DNA from: Promethearchaeota archaeon
GTDB lineage: Archaea; Asgardarchaeota; Lokiarchaeia; Sigynarchaeales; SOKP01
Assembly: GCA_016839425.1 (NCBI GenBank)
Contig: JAEOUI010000008.1
Coordinates: forward strand, 1-8,499
Direction of reading: 5' to 3'
DNA length: 8,499 bases
Shown here: positions 1-5,607 of the stretch, one piece after another
Layout of the letters: every line of letters starts with the position of its first letter
How positions within the stretch are numbered: the first letter of the stretch is position 1
Notes under the pieces: model-generated
What the model saw: only the letters and a program-made list of their open reading frames with translations
Databases searched by the model: none
What the model was told of the DNA's origin: nothing
Translations under genes and position numbers: made by a program

Positions 1-172
1 TCTTAGCAATGTTAGAAAACAAAGGAGAAATGAGAATTGTCTTTCCAAATTTTGACATTACGGGGGGAAGCATCTTCATGACTGCAGCAAGACCCCCCCA
101 AGGGGCGTATTGATTTTCGAACGATACAAAAACAACCGTTGGCGATTGCGTCTGTTTTTCTTGTCCAAGCAT
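1..172 (-). CDS. glgA: Glycogen/starch synthase-like glycosyltransferase (GT5 N-terminus), partial
   Basis: Only the first 57 codons are in the window; the gene continues past base 1. The start is the ATG at 172-170, the frame is open to the edge, and the translation has the opening strand-loop-helix of a GT5 catalytic domain: a hydrophobic strand TVVFVSFE (residues 12-19), the glycine loop APWGGLAAV (23-31), helix MKMLPPVMSKFG and a second strand TILISPLF (45-52). In this family that loop contacts the sugar nucleotide (ADP- or UDP-glucose) and the enzyme extends alpha-1,4-glucan in the cytoplasm. The usual Lys-x-Gly-Gly loop reads Pro-Trp-Gly-Gly here, so the enzyme is a divergent member. 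The gene lies 118 bp downstream of the DRG gene on the same strand. A TATA-like stretch sits about 26 nt before the ATG. The family call is fairly secure; substrate and exact activity are not. Confidence 0.72.
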   Translation of the reverse strand, partial: MLGQEKQTQSPTVVFVSFENQYAPWGGLAAVMKMLPPVMSKFGKTILISPLFSNIAK

Positions 173-190
173 TTGTACAATAAATCAAAA

Positions 191-206
191 TAGGTATTTA
201 TTAAAT
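191..206 (-). promoter_or_regulatory. Candidate archaeal TATA box for the GT5 gene
   Basis: On the minus strand this region reads TTTAATAAATACC, centred about 26 nt before the ATG at 172. That is the spacing expected of a TATA box serving a leaderless or nearly leaderless archaeal transcript. A second AT-rich block, CCTATATAG, lies slightly further upstream (near 208-217). The whole gap 173-290 is AT-rich, so the assignment is by position and not by a strong motif. Confidence 0.35.
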
Positions 207-290
207 TATCTATATAGGTAATCAAATCGGTATCAAAATAATTTATCAGTAACAATTTAGAAAGGATTAAATATACCGTATTTCTTAAAT

Positions 291-1427
291 TTAACGCTTC
301 AAATATATAGAAATTACGTCTCCATCTTCGATCACGTGATTCAGATTTGCTATTTTCTGTCCAGGGTGTTTGGCAGATTTCCCCCAGATTAGAGAGTATT
401 TATATTCTTCTATAAATCGCTTGTGTATCTTCTTACATAATGTTTCCAGGTCATCACCTTGATGGAGGATGATTGGCTCATCCATATCAGCCTCTTGCTT
501 GGGTGGTTTCAAATAGACTCGGATGAGATTTAATTCTTGGAAGATTCTATGACGCAGAGAATCGATATTTTCTTGATTTTTTGCAGAAATTGCGACCCAT
601 CGGTCGTGTCCTATGGCTTTTGAAACCTTTGTTTGAGATATTGGTTCTCGAGCAAGGTCGGACTTGTTTATAACAACGAATTCGTTGGTGTAAATCCGAT
701 TGCCCATGACAAAATCAATTAGTTGGTCCGGCGTGATGTTTGGCTCTCCAAAATATACTCCCGCGTTTCGAACGCCTAAATCGTTCATCAAGAACTTTAC
801 TTCGTCTTTCGTCATGACTTGCTTGCCCTTGAATGTGAAATGTATTCCGCCCTTTTCCCGTAGTTTCATTGAAATTTGTGCTGGTTTTTGGTTAAGTCGT
901 AGTCCAGCGTTGTGAAGCTCGATTCGAATTTTTTCCAAGTCTTCAAGATTAAGCGTTCCGTCTTCTCGAAAACAGACAACCACGAGGATTAATTCTGCAG
1001 AACGAGCCGCAGCTAAAACTTCCTTTCCCCTGCCTTTTCCCGCGGCTGCACCTAAGATGATGCCCGGTAGATCGATGAGCTGAATCCTAGCGTCTTCGAT
1101 GTCCATCATACCTGGAATGGCAGTAAGCGTTGTAAAATCGTAAGCAGCAACTTTTGAATTCGTACTTCCCTCTGTCAATAAGTTTAATAACGAAGACTTA
1201 CCTACCGAGGGGAATCCAATGAACGCAACCTGAGCGTCGCCAGTTTTACGAATTCCAAATCCCCTCCCCCCTCCTTTTTTCGAGCTGGCGTGGGCGATAA
1301 GCTCTTCGCGCAATTTTGCGAGCTGTGCTTTTATGAAATTGATGCTTTTCATGGTGTGCTTGTTCGGGATCGTGCTCGCTAGGCGTTCCTCGAGTTCCCT
1401 AATGCGCTCTTCGATTTTTTCACTCAT
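291..1427 (-). CDS. drg: DRG family GTPase with C-terminal TGS domain
   Basis: A 378-residue protein, the usual length for the archaeal/eukaryotic DRG (Rbg) family of OBG-type translation-factor GTPases. It shows an N-terminal helical, charged region (1-48), a Gly/Lys-rich linker GGGRGFG, P-loop G1 GFPSVGKSSLL (71-81), G2 in YDFTTLT (96-102), G3 DLPG (119-122) followed by the family signature GKGRGKEVL, G4 NKSD (254-257), G5 SAK (281-283), the DRG-specific insertion around 175-245, and a C-terminal TGS domain (about 303-377). Family members bind ribosomes or polyribosomes and are thought to relieve translational stalling; in eukaryotes they need DFRP partners. All GTP-binding motifs are intact. 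The start ATG at 1427-1425 precedes the conserved MSEKIEERIRELEERL helix. It is cytosolic and apparently monocistronic: the membrane-protein gene ends 134 bp upstream and the GT5 gene starts 118 bp downstream. Confidence 0.96.
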   Translation of the reverse strand: MSEKIEERIRELEERLASTIPNKHTMKSINFIKAQLAKLREELIAHASSKKGGGRGFGIRKTGDAQVAFIGFPSVGKSSLLNLLTEGSTNSKVAAYDFTTLTAIPGMMDIEDARIQLIDLPGIILGAAAGKGRGKEVLAAARSAELILVVVCFREDGTLNLEDLEKIRIELHNAGLRLNQKPAQISMKLREKGGIHFTFKGKQVMTKDEVKFLMNDLGVRNAGVYFGEPNITPDQLIDFVMGNRIYTNEFVVINKSDLAREPISQTKVSKAIGHDRWVAISAKNQENIDSLRHRIFQELNLIRVYLKPPKQEADMDEPIILHQGDDLETLCKKIHKRFIEEYKYSLIWGKSAKHPGQKIANLNHVIEDGDVISIYLKR

Positions 1428-1433
1428 TCTACT

Positions 1434-1470
1434 TTAAATAATAAATGATCACCAAAAAAATTTACTAAAA
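1434..1470 (-). promoter_or_regulatory. AT-rich promoter region of the DRG gene
   Basis: Minus-strand AT-rich blocks TTTATTATTTAAAG (1434-1447) and TAGTAAATTTTTTT lie 7-45 nt upstream of the DRG start. Either could hold the TATA element; the further one (about 1456-1468) has the better spacing. No Shine-Dalgarno sequence is visible before the ATG. Confidence 0.3.
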
Positions 1471-1543
1471 CCTCGTCTCTCGAATTTTTTATTCTTTAAC
1501 CTGATAATTTTAGTATTTTTGAATTCACTAAATTAATTAGATA

Positions 1544-1560
1544 TAATAAAAAAAGAAAGT
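1544..1560 (-). terminator. U-rich terminator after the membrane-protein gene
   Basis: Just after the membrane-protein stop codon the minus strand reads CTTTCTTTTTTTATTAT. An oligo-T stretch right after a gene end is the typical intrinsic termination signal in archaea, where a hairpin is not required. It separates the membrane-protein gene from the DRG gene. Confidence 0.5.
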
Positions 1561-1561
1561 T

Positions 1562-2410
1562 TTATTCAATTTTTACATTGAGTTGTTTTGTTATCCCAAG
1601 TTTATTGGCTCGTTTTAACAAATATTTTGTTCTTTTATTTCTATATTTATCTAATAAAACAAAAATCGGAGATATTAAAAAACAGAAAGCAAAGGGTAAT
1701 ATCGGGTACATTACAATAAAAAAAAAATTCCCGTAATGTCCAGTAGTGTATGAATATATAGCGAATTCTATTATGAGCCGACCGAGGACGATGATCGTAG
1801 TCAATCCCGTATAACCTTTCAAGATACTCCCAAAATATCCTGAAACGCTTTTAACTTCTATTCTACCATCCATTCCTTCAGGGTTTAAATTTGTATATAT
1901 AATCTTTGTTTCGTCTAAGAACCAAACAGCTGTAAATATTGCCACGCTTAATATCAATATTAATGGTATGAAGTACAAGAATGTGTTAATTCCAGCACTT
2001 ACACCCTCTACTGGAGTTGTAACTACCATGATTGAGCGGATATCCAAATTTTCACTGATTGAAACTGATAGGTTCATCGCCATGAGAACGGGATAAATTC
2101 CTCTTAGAAATTTTCTTTTCGTATTGGTAGTGTCCTGAATATTTAACAAGCCAAAGTCGTATTTTCTACCAATTATTTTCTTGTGTGCAAATAATAACAA
2201 TGGCGAAAGAATATATCCCATGCTAAATCCGAGTATTACCGCGATCATGCTTAAAAACACGAGATTATACATCCATTCTAAGAAAAAGTTGTTGAATGGA
2301 ATGTATTTCATTTGTGGATAAGAACTAATAGATACTATGGCCATATTAATGGCGGTTAACGACACAATGACCGTGTAAATAATTAAGAATTTCTTATTTT
2401 TTGGTTGCAT
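1562..2410 (-). CDS. Multi-pass membrane protein, family not recognised
   Basis: A 282-residue hydrophobic protein with about five clear transmembrane segments (approximate residues 8-28, 47-74, 141-165, 200-222, 228-253) and one weaker segment near 103-118. A basic patch HKKIIGRKY follows segment 2, and the C-terminal tail is strongly basic (KYRNKRTKYLLKRANK, 255-270). By the positive-inside rule these regions are probably cytoplasmic. There is no cleavable signal peptide, catalytic motif, nucleotide-binding motif or conserved metal-ligand cluster that I can see, so no function is assigned. The gene follows the cytosine methyltransferase on the same strand after a 114-bp gap with its own strong TATA-like element, so co-transcription is doubtful. 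The start ATG at 2410-2408 gives a basic N-terminal stub directly before the first membrane helix, a sensible start. Confidence 0.8.
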   Translation of the reverse strand: MQPKNKKFLIIYTVIVSLTAINMAIVSISSYPQMKYIPFNNFFLEWMYNLVFLSMIAVILGFSMGYILSPLLLFAHKKIIGRKYDFGLLNIQDTTNTKRKFLRGIYPVLMAMNLSVSISENLDIRSIMVVTTPVEGVSAGINTFLYFIPLILILSVAIFTAVWFLDETKIIYTNLNPEGMDGRIEVKSVSGYFGSILKGYTGLTTIIVLGRLIIEFAIYSYTTGHYGNFFFIVMYPILPFAFCFLISPIFVLLDKYRNKRTKYLLKRANKLGITKQLNVKIE

Positions 2411-2468
2411 TGTAAATATTATTTAAAATAAATTAATTAATCCTATTTAGACACGGGAGTATAAAAAT

Positions 2469-2484
2469 ATTTATTTAAAAAACG
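2469..2484 (-). promoter_or_regulatory. Strong TATA-like element upstream of the membrane-protein gene
   Basis: The minus strand reads TTTTTTAAATAAATA about 60-74 nt before the ATG at 2410. It is a good match to the archaeal TATA consensus (TTTAWATA). It would give a leader of roughly 35 nt, so it suggests that the membrane protein is transcribed separately from the methyltransferase. Confidence 0.4.
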
Positions 2485-2494
2485 AAATTCTAAC

Positions 2495-2505
2495 AAAAAA
2501 TTTTT
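2495..2505 (-). terminator. Possible U-rich terminator after the cytosine methyltransferase
   Basis: About 20-30 nt past the stop codon of the methyltransferase the minus strand reads AAAAATTTTTT, followed soon by another T6 run. Oligo-T tracts in this position are plausible archaeal terminators, but the whole gap is AT-rich, so the call is weak. Confidence 0.3.
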
Positions 2506-2524
2506 GATTAATATGAATTTGAAT

Positions 2525-3766
2525 TTATTTCTCTATAAAACGCTTTAAGTGTTTCGCAATCGCCATCGATAGGAGTGGTGGTACAGCATTTCCTATTTGC
2601 TTTAGCACGGAGCTTTTAGTTCCTTTAAATGAAAAATCATCAACAAAAGATTGCAACGCGGCTAATTCCCTAGGCGTTAAAACCCTATCATATTTATAAT
2701 GTACAAAAACACCTCCATGGTTCTCCTTCACGGTCTTTGCGGGTTTATTTGGGTCTAACCTCCACCACGCATCGCTATAATTTTTGTAAACATTTTCTCC
2801 AATAGGGGTTGTACTGAGTTTTTTCAGGAATTTTTCGGAGTGCTTGGTAAAATCGTGATTTAATAACGGATCTTCCTTCCATGATTCGTATTTTTTTAAA
2901 GTTTCGCCAGCTTTTTTCCAAGTTTTTTGCATTCCGTTAAGAGTAATCTTATTTTTTTGATGGGTTGGTTCTGGAAACGATAAATCAATATTTTCATGCT
3001 TGGTACCGATAAAGATTATCCTCTCGCGCGTTTGAGGGACTCCGTAATTTGCTGCATTAAGCACTTTCCATGTGACTTTATAATTGATGGATTGGAATTG
3101 GGATATAATTTTATCAATGAGAGGAATCATTTTTGTGTCAATATCTTCTTTAAGGTTTCTGTGGATCTTCTTTAAATCGTTATATTCATTACACTCTTCC
3201 TCGTCAAGAATTCTTTGAGCACCATATCTCTTGAGATCCTTATACCTCTGTAATTTTGCACAATTGTCCTGAAAGCTGGACAATTCTCTGTTACTTAAAT
3301 TAGGAGAAACATGTTTCATGTGTAATAGACCTTTCACATTCTCCATTACGAAAAAATCAGGCTGGATATGTTTTACTATCTCTACGAAATCCAAATATAA
3401 TTGTCCTCTCGGGTCGTCGGGGTTTCGATTGCCCGCAATGGAATATCCTTGACATGGAGGCCCCCCAATAATGACATTAATCCGTTTGTTTCTTACAAGC
3501 TCGTATAATTGTTCTTTTACTTCTGGAAGCGTTATATCTCCACTAATAACGGGTGTTTTTGGATGATTATATCTATACGATTGAATGGCGGGTTCCCAGA
3601 TCTCGCTTGATGCAATTATATCATACCCCGCTTTAAGAAAACCTTGACTAAATCCTCCACATCCTGAAAATAAATCAATAACAGTAGGTAATCCCTCGTC
3701 TTTATGATTTCTAAGCTTTTGATCCGATGTCGATTTAATTTTTATACATTCATCTTTTATATCCAT
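2525..3766 (-). CDS. dcm: DNA (cytosine-5) methyltransferase
   Basis: A 413-residue C5-cytosine methyltransferase that transfers methyl from AdoMet to cytosine C5 in a specific duplex site. All catalytic motifs are present and in the canonical order: motif I VIDLFSGCGGFS (29-40), the acidic AdoMet contact in SSEIWEPA, motif IV GGPPCQGYS with the nucleophile Cys105, motif VI ENV (142-144), motif VIII QTRERI (245-250), a target-recognition region about 262-350, motif IX RELAALQSF (366-374) and motif X GNAVPPLL (392-399). Between motifs VI and VIII there are about 100 residues, more than usual, because of a charged, probably helical insert (about 150-210). Recognition sequence cannot be read from the sequence. 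No endonuclease gene is adjacent. It lies 139 bp downstream of the mismatch glycosylase, whose job (repair of deaminated 5mC) fits this enzyme. There is no internal Met before motif I, so the annotated ATG is the only reasonable start. Confidence 0.96.
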   Translation of the reverse strand: MDIKDECIKIKSTSDQKLRNHKDEGLPTVIDLFSGCGGFSQGFLKAGYDIIASSEIWEPAIQSYRYNHPKTPVISGDITLPEVKEQLYELVRNKRINVIIGGPPCQGYSIAGNRNPDDPRGQLYLDFVEIVKHIQPDFFVMENVKGLLHMKHVSPNLSNRELSSFQDNCAKLQRYKDLKRYGAQRILDEEECNEYNDLKKIHRNLKEDIDTKMIPLIDKIISQFQSINYKVTWKVLNAANYGVPQTRERIIFIGTKHENIDLSFPEPTHQKNKITLNGMQKTWKKAGETLKKYESWKEDPLLNHDFTKHSEKFLKKLSTTPIGENVYKNYSDAWWRLDPNKPAKTVKENHGGVFVHYKYDRVLTPRELAALQSFVDDFSFKGTKSSVLKQIGNAVPPLLSMAIAKHLKRFIEK

Positions 3767-3792
3767 TCTCTTACCTAAATAAAATCGAGGTG

Positions 3793-3806
3793 TTATTTAT
3801 TTTTGA
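3793..3806 (-). promoter_or_regulatory. Candidate TATA box of the cytosine methyltransferase gene
   Basis: The minus strand reads CAAAAATAAATAAC about 27-40 nt before the ATG at 3766. Position and composition fit an archaeal TATA element, so the gene may have its own promoter even though it follows the dam-mig pair on the same strand. A weak AGGT that could pair with 16S rRNA lies just before the ATG. Confidence 0.4.
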
Positions 3807-3905
3807 CATATTAAGTTTTTATTAACTAAGATTTTTGGATAATAATACCTAATTTAATCAATGGATGAGATTACTTGATAAAAATCAAAGTCATAAAATT
3901 ATATT

Positions 3906-4556
3906 CTATTGTCTTGAAGTAAATTCACAGTTGTCTTTTAGTGGACATTCTTCGCAAGAGGGGGTTCTTGGCAAGCAAACCAAGGCAGCAAAATCTAATA
4001 ATGCCAAGTTAAAATCCCTATAATTTTCTTTGGGAATTATTTCTTTCATTTTCTCTAAGAGGGCTTTGTCTCTTGAAGGAGCACTTTTTACAGGAAAAGA
4101 AAAAACGCGTTTTACTACACGCCCTACATTGGCGTCGACTATAGGAATGCGTTGCTTGAAAGCGAAACAAGACACAGCGTTTGCGATGTATTCGCCAACT
4201 CCAGGTAATTTCTTAAGCTCCTTAATGTCTTGAGGGACTTTTCCTCCGTTATTTATCAAGCTATCTACGGTTTTTTTAATGTCGCGAGCCCTTCTTTTAT
4301 GCAAACCTAAAGGTTTAAGTATTTCCCCTAGTTCTTCTTCGGCCAAATTCGCAACATCTTGCATGGTAGGATATTTCTTGATGAAAATGGAAAAAAGGGG
4401 CTCTACCTGATTTGCGCCCGTTTTTTGAAGCATAATTTCTGCGATGAGAATATTAAATGGCGTTAAATCTTGATTTCTCCATGGAAAATCTCTCTTATTT
4501 TGTTCGAACCATTTTAACAAGTGTGCAACGAAATTTGATTCCTTATCTTTTACCAT
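3906..4556 (-). CDS. mig: Mig-type G:T mismatch DNA glycosylase (HhH, 4Fe-4S)
   Basis: A 216-residue HhH-GPD superfamily glycosylase of the EndoIII/MutY/Mig fold. Features: PWR near residue 25-27, the glutamate helix IAEIMLQKT with Glu40, the helix-hairpin-helix LPGVGEYIANAV (117-128), the catalytic-aspartate segment IVDANVGRV with Asp141, and a C-terminal iron-sulfur cluster with spacing C194-x6-C201-x2-C204-x5-C210. At the position of the EndoIII catalytic lysine the protein has Tyr123, the residue seen in the archaeal thymine glycosylase Mig of Methanothermobacter, where the Tyr/Asp pair removes T (or U) opposite G. The MutY C-terminal 8-oxoG-reading domain is absent and the length matches Mig (about 220). 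The inferred role is to repair G:T pairs made by 5-methylcytosine deamination, consistent with the cytosine methyltransferase downstream. Its ATG overlaps the end of the adenine methyltransferase gene (ATGGTAA), with a strong Shine-Dalgarno sequence, so the two are translated together. It ends with TAG. MutY is the alternative but is less likely. Confidence 0.88.
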   Translation of the reverse strand: MVKDKESNFVAHLLKWFEQNKRDFPWRNQDLTPFNILIAEIMLQKTGANQVEPLFSIFIKKYPTMQDVANLAEEELGEILKPLGLHKRRARDIKKTVDSLINNGGKVPQDIKELKKLPGVGEYIANAVSCFAFKQRIPIVDANVGRVVKRVFSFPVKSAPSRDKALLEKMKEIIPKENYRDFNLALLDFAALVCLPRTPSCEECPLKDNCEFTSRQ

Positions 4557-5401
4557 TCTATCCCCTCCTTTATATTTAGCACGAGAACTTCCTTAATCTC
4601 TCCTCTTTTGCTAGCAACGCTGTTTATGGCGCGCTTTGCTTTTAGTTCAACGATCTTGAAATCTTCGTATAAATTTAACACGAAATTGCTATATGAGTTG
4701 CTAAGCAACAGCTTGCATCCGCGTGCGTCTAATGTTTTGAACACTTCTGCCAATCTTTTTTGAGATTTCTCGCCAAAATTATCTTTTGTATAGCTAGTAA
4801 AGTTTGCTGTTTGCGTTAAAGGATGATATGGGGGATCGAAATAAACAAAATCGTTCTTTTTTGCGTGGTTCAAGCACTCTTCAAATGAAGCATTTAGGAT
4901 TTCTGCGGTTGTAAGTTGTTGGTGTACAGCCTTTAGGTTAGGTTCGTTGCAAAAGGTTGGGTTCTTGTACTTGCCGAAGGGAGCGTTAAATTGACCCTTG
5001 CTATTTACTCTATAAAGCCCGTTGTAGCAACACTTATTCATGTATATTGTTCTTGACGCTTTTTCAATATCGCTCCATTTAGAAAAATCTTCTGGATTTC
5101 GATCGATCGCACGGATCTTATAGAAATAATTTTTTTCGTTCTTGTGTTTCTTGAGAGATTGTATTAACCCATTAACATCTTGCTTGATGATTTTATAACA
5201 ATTAATTAGTTCCTTGTTGTTATCTATTAATACTGCTTTTTTGGGTTTTAGATGAAAAAATACTGCCCCTCCTCCAACGAAAGGCTCTATATAGGTATTA
5301 TACTTTTTTGGAAAATAGGGTTCCATTTGGAGAAGTAATTGGCGTTTTCCACCTGCCCATTTCACGAAAGGATATGGTTGATCCTTTAAACTAGAGCTCA
5401 T
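4550..5401 (-). CDS. dam: DNA N6-adenine methyltransferase, Dam/DpnM (D12 class)
   Basis: A 283-residue alpha-class N6-adenine methyltransferase, close to Dam/DpnM in length (about 280). It shows motif X PFVKWAGGKRQLL (11-23), AdoMet motif I YIEPFVGGGAVFF (37-49), the acidic LIDNN (58-62), the family signature NKCCYNGLYRVN followed by GQFNAPFGKYK (122-146), catalytic DPPY (189-192), and the C-terminal NSVASKRGEIKEVLVLN. The CYNGLYRVN...FN.P.G.YK stretch is shared by GATC-specific Dam/DpnM enzymes, so GATC is the most likely target, though related EcoRV-type enzymes (GATATC) share parts of it. It transfers methyl from AdoMet to adenine N6. It is the first gene of a minus-strand operon and overlaps the glycosylase by 7 bp. 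The ATG at 5401-5399 lies about 27 nt downstream of a TATA-like box, so it may be leaderless. No cognate endonuclease is seen. Confidence 0.95.
   Translation of the reverse strand: MSSSLKDQPYPFVKWAGGKRQLLLQMEPYFPKKYNTYIEPFVGGGAVFFHLKPKKAVLIDNNKELINCYKIIKQDVNGLIQSLKKHKNEKNYFYKIRAIDRNPEDFSKWSDIEKASRTIYMNKCCYNGLYRVNSKGQFNAPFGKYKNPTFCNEPNLKAVHQQLTTAEILNASFEECLNHAKKNDFVYFDPPYHPLTQTANFTSYTKDNFGEKSQKRLAEVFKTLDARGCKLLLSNSYSNFVLNLYEDFKIVELKAKRAINSVASKRGEIKEVLVLNIKEGIEW
4562..4568 (-). promoter_or_regulatory. Strong Shine-Dalgarno sequence of the glycosylase gene
   Basis: The minus strand reads AAAGGAGGGGATAGAATG, placing GGAGGGG 5 nt before the glycosylase ATG and inside the last codons of the adenine methyltransferase gene. 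It is the clearest ribosome-binding site in the window and fixes this start; the other genes lack one. It fits the usual archaeal pattern of leaderless first genes and Shine-Dalgarno-led internal genes of an operon. Confidence 0.75.
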
Positions 5402-5420
5402 AATTAGATATTATTATCAA

Positions 5421-5433
5421 GTGTATTTTTTGG
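5421..5433 (-). promoter_or_regulatory. Candidate BRE/TATA of the dam-mig operon
   Basis: The minus strand reads CCAAAAAATACAC, centred about 27 nt upstream of the dam ATG. The purine/C-rich CCAAA could be a TFB-recognition element before the TATA-like AAAATAC. The spacing fits a leaderless archaeal transcript. The GGGAA repeats described next begin immediately upstream of it. Confidence 0.4.
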
Positions 5434-5436
5434 AAA

Positions 5437-5500
5437 TTATTGGGAATGAACTTAATATTTATTGGGAATAATGATAAATGTTTTAGATATTTTTGGGAAG
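5437..5500. repeat. Spaced GGGAA direct repeats upstream of dam
   Basis: The 11-mer TTATTGGGAAT occurs exactly at 5437-5447 and again at 5459-5469, 22 bp apart. A weaker copy, TTTTTGGGAAG, lies at 5490-5500, a further 31 bp on. Steps of 22 and 31 bp are close to two and three helical turns, so the copies face the same side of the DNA. They sit directly upstream of the putative dam TATA box, a typical place for an archaeal activator or operator array. A GGGAA/TTCCC inverted pair also links the third copy with 5513-5517. Function is inferred. Confidence 0.5.
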
Positions 5501-5607
5501 GTTATTTTTAATTTCCCTTCATGGAACTTAAATTTTATTTGCGTGCTAATTCGGTCAACAAACGGCAAGTCTAAAACAATTAATTAAGGAATTATATTCA
5601 AAAAAGA

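Larger units (their letters stand above)
5402..5607. other. Divergent intergenic control region
   Basis: This AT-rich stretch separates the minus-strand dam operon from the plus-strand remnant. Apart from the TATA-like box and GGGAA repeats, it holds a 17-codon plus-strand frame at 5521-5574 (MELKFYLRANSVNKRQV) that weakly recalls the start of tyrosine recombinases but has no continuation. On the plus strand, TTAATTAAGGAATTATATTC (about 5580-5599) could be a promoter for the broken gene that follows. No RNA gene is apparent. Confidence 0.5.

Noticed and set aside
700..915. Plus-strand open frame of 71 codons inside the DRG gene
   Set aside because: It lies antisense to a fully conserved GTPase gene, has no recognisable domain and its composition is explained by the opposite-strand coding sequence.
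4030..4233. Plus-strand open frame of 67 codons inside the glycosylase gene
   Set aside because: It is antisense to the HhH and catalytic region of the glycosylase and shows no independent signal.
5437..5469. Possible CRISPR-type array
   Set aside because: There are only two exact 11-bp copies with an 11-bp gap, far too short for CRISPR repeats and spacers; a regulatory array is more likely.
5521..5574. Short frame MELKFYLRANSVNKRQV that recalls the N-terminus of a tyrosine recombinase
   Set aside because: Only 17 codons, no continuation in any frame after the stop and no attachment-site repeats nearby; the likeness is too short to call an integrase remnant.
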